A stretch of DNA of 64,000 bases from Actinernus sp. WN-2022 (lineage: Eukaryota > Cnidaria > Anthozoa > Actiniaria > Actinernidae): the NCBI GenBank assembly GCA_030867875.1, contig JAOWCC010000237.1, positions 8,367,713 through 8,431,712 on the forward strand, written 5' to 3'. This document shows positions 62,823 to 64,000 of the stretch, piece by piece. The stretch's first letter is position 1; the number at the start of each line of letters is the position of its first letter. The notes under the pieces were generated by a model, which was not told where the DNA came from, did no database searches, and was given only the letters and a program-made list of their open reading frames with translations. The position numbers and the translations under genes are program-made.

Positions 62823-64000
62823 ATGAGGAGGCACGGAGGTAATTTCAGCTACCATTATGAGGGGGGAGACGACGAGAGAGATGATGAGACCCCAACACGG
62901 AATGCTAATTTACGGTCAAAAGCTGAGATCCTAGCTAGTAGAGATAGAGAGAGAATAGCCGAGGAAAACGCGAAGATTGAAGCATCGGAGGCCAAGGTCG
63001 CAACGTTGAATGCCGATCTATTGGAGAAGTTCAAGAAAAGATACCCACATGCAGATTTTCACCAGTTCTATGTATCAACGGATATAGACGGCACTGGCAA
63101 ATATTCAACTAGTATTTGGTTTCGAGATGGGAATCATGGTTATGTGGTTTATGGCGATGATGTCTCTAAGCTACCTACCACCATTCAAAAACGCATCAAC
63201 AATGCATTGTGGGATGTGCATGATGGTTTTCCACATACGTTAATACTAGATAAAAGTGTGAAATATCCTATTACGGCGGTCCCACCTACTGAAAAAGCAC
63301 AAGATATCGATCTCACTAATCTATGGATATATGTCACACCTACGAAAAGGTTCGAAGCGGGCGTTCCTAACATATTCAAGGAGACCGTTATAAAGCATAT
63401 GACAGCAAATGAGTCCTACCATTGGTTACATGGTCCGGATTTCAAATATTGGCCCCAACAATTGAATTTTGCAACGTGGTGTGCAACTTCTGGATGTGGA
63501 GTGTCGTTATTCGATCCTATTTTCAAAACGTATCCTCATATTGTTCAAGGGTTCTTACGATTTCATGTTTATTTCACGATACGAAGAATTCTACGTGAAC
63601 TTGGTGGTGCTCATGGAGTTCCTCTACCTGGTGACTCTGCTTTCAAGCAAATGGATAACCTCTATAGCAAATCAGCTCTTGAGAAATTGTGCATCGAATT
63701 TGGTATATCTCGAACACCAGATTTCCGATGGCACGGAGGTAGGAATAACGGATTAGGAGATGTATTCCTTTTGTACGGTGATGGTTTCAAAAACGTCCAC
63801 GTAATCAGAGGTTACGATAAAGAAGCAGATAATTGGCCAAATCACAATAATTTATTTGTAGACCAAGGAGGTAAGGAGGATCAGGGCGATCTTGTGGCAT
63901 TCATTCGGAACGATGAACATGAAGGAAAACAATACAATTGGTTTACACCACCAACCGGTAAGGGTTTAACTAATGCTGGATTAGGTAGATTGAATCGATC
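62823..64000 (+). CDS. Long ORF of unknown function, open at the window end
   Basis: 392 codons from ATG 62823 with no stop before the window ends. Landmarks: charged coiled coil at ~25-65 (SKAEILASRDRERIAEENAK), then globular sequence with FHQFYVSTDIDGTGKYSTSI, WFRDGNHGYVVYGDDVSKLP, a LNFATWCATSGCGVSLF stretch near residue 220, then RFHVYFTIRRILRELGG and repeated W/H/G-rich segments. No active site I can name. Size, position beside the capsid-like gene and divergent promoter suggest a virion or assembly protein; this is inference. Confidence 0.6.
   Translation, partial: MRRHGGNFSYHYEGGDDERDDETPTRNANLRSKAEILASRDRERIAEENAKIEASEAKVATLNADLLEKFKKRYPHADFHQFYVSTDIDGTGKYSTSIWFRDGNHGYVVYGDDVSKLPTTIQKRINNALWDVHDGFPHTLILDKSVKYPITAVPPTEKAQDIDLTNLWIYVTPTKRFEAGVPNIFKETVIKHMTANESYHWLHGPDFKYWPQQLNFATWCATSGCGVSLFDPIFKTYPHIVQGFLRFHVYFTIRRILRELGGAHGVPLPGDSAFKQMDNLYSKSALEKLCIEFGISRTPDFRWHGGRNNGLGDVFLLYGDGFKNVHVIRGYDKEADNWPNHNNLFVDQGGKEDQGDLVAFIRNDEHEGKQYNWFTPPTGKGLTNAGLGRLNR

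Larger units (their letters stand above)
56203..64000. mobile_element. Virus-like hairpin-ended element, left part (open at window end)
   Basis: Begins with a 166-bp hairpin whose first bases AGTAGTATAGT equal the ends of the 6130-16884 element, then the F-box/ankyrin gene (56529), zinc protein (59531), TFIIB-like factor (60062), membrane protein (61479), capsid-like protein (62115) and a long ORF (62823) reaching the window end. Tight spacing, both strands used, few or no introns and no decay in the 59.5-64 kb genes point to a DNA virus or Polinton-like element, not host genes. The LINE at 57209-59246 is a later insertion. The right end and duplication lie outside the window. Confidence 0.65.

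Overview
The window looks like nuclear DNA of an invertebrate animal, most like a cnidarian or sponge; I cannot settle which. It has spliced gene pieces with GT/AG introns, many non-LTR retrotransposons (CR1/L2-type with the GCGCTATATAAAT-type 3' tail), a Gypsy LTR element, a Helitron remnant, MITEs and a satellite. There are no bacterial operons, no rRNA or tRNA genes that I can see, and no CRISPR. Almost every gene is broken, so this is a transposon-rich accessory region, not a gene-dense one.

Layout. 1-4.1 kb: a decayed minus-strand LINE with a second LINE tail inserted in it. 5.7-19.8 kb: a minus-strand Helitron-like remnant (PIF1-type helicase plus an RPA-like single-strand-binding protein). 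Its RPA gene is split by a 10,755-bp element at 6130-16884 with a perfect 5-bp target duplication (GTTGT). This element is one giant palindrome. It has 133-bp hairpin-forming ends, two near-identical arms and a 41-nt loop at its centre. Each arm carries a truncated F-box/ankyrin gene, an 871-aa protein that looks like a replication initiator, an 83-aa protein, a 30-bp tandem-repeat array and a 196-aa HTH/coiled-coil/membrane protein. 20.2-26.9 kb: a TTAA-flanked DNA transposon next to a LINE ORF1 (SGNH esterase type), then a plus-strand L2-type LINE.

27.5-54.4 kb: a Gypsy element with LTRs 24.7 kb apart. Its pol gene is split by about 20.5 kb of later insertions. Inside lie LINE pieces, MITEs, a 66-bp satellite with a 385-bp higher-order repeat, a multi-exon DDE-transposase-like pseudogene, and a DBF4-like gene. 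One exon of the pseudogene is hit by a TIR element with a 9-bp TSD that has captured the start of an XPG/EXO1-type nuclease gene with two introns. 54.4-55.1 kb: an alpha-kinase pseudogene.

56.2-64.0 kb (runs off the end): a second, virus-like element. It starts with a different hairpin sharing the first 11 bases (AGTAGTATAGT) and the same F-box/ankyrin gene type, then has a zinc protein, a TFIIB-like factor, a membrane protein, a capsid-like protein and a long ORF open at the window end; a LINE has landed in it. The most interesting reading is that the 10.8-kb palindrome is a smaller relative or satellite of this element class. It shares the ends and terminal gene but carries its own replication module, and appears integrated as a head-to-head dimer.
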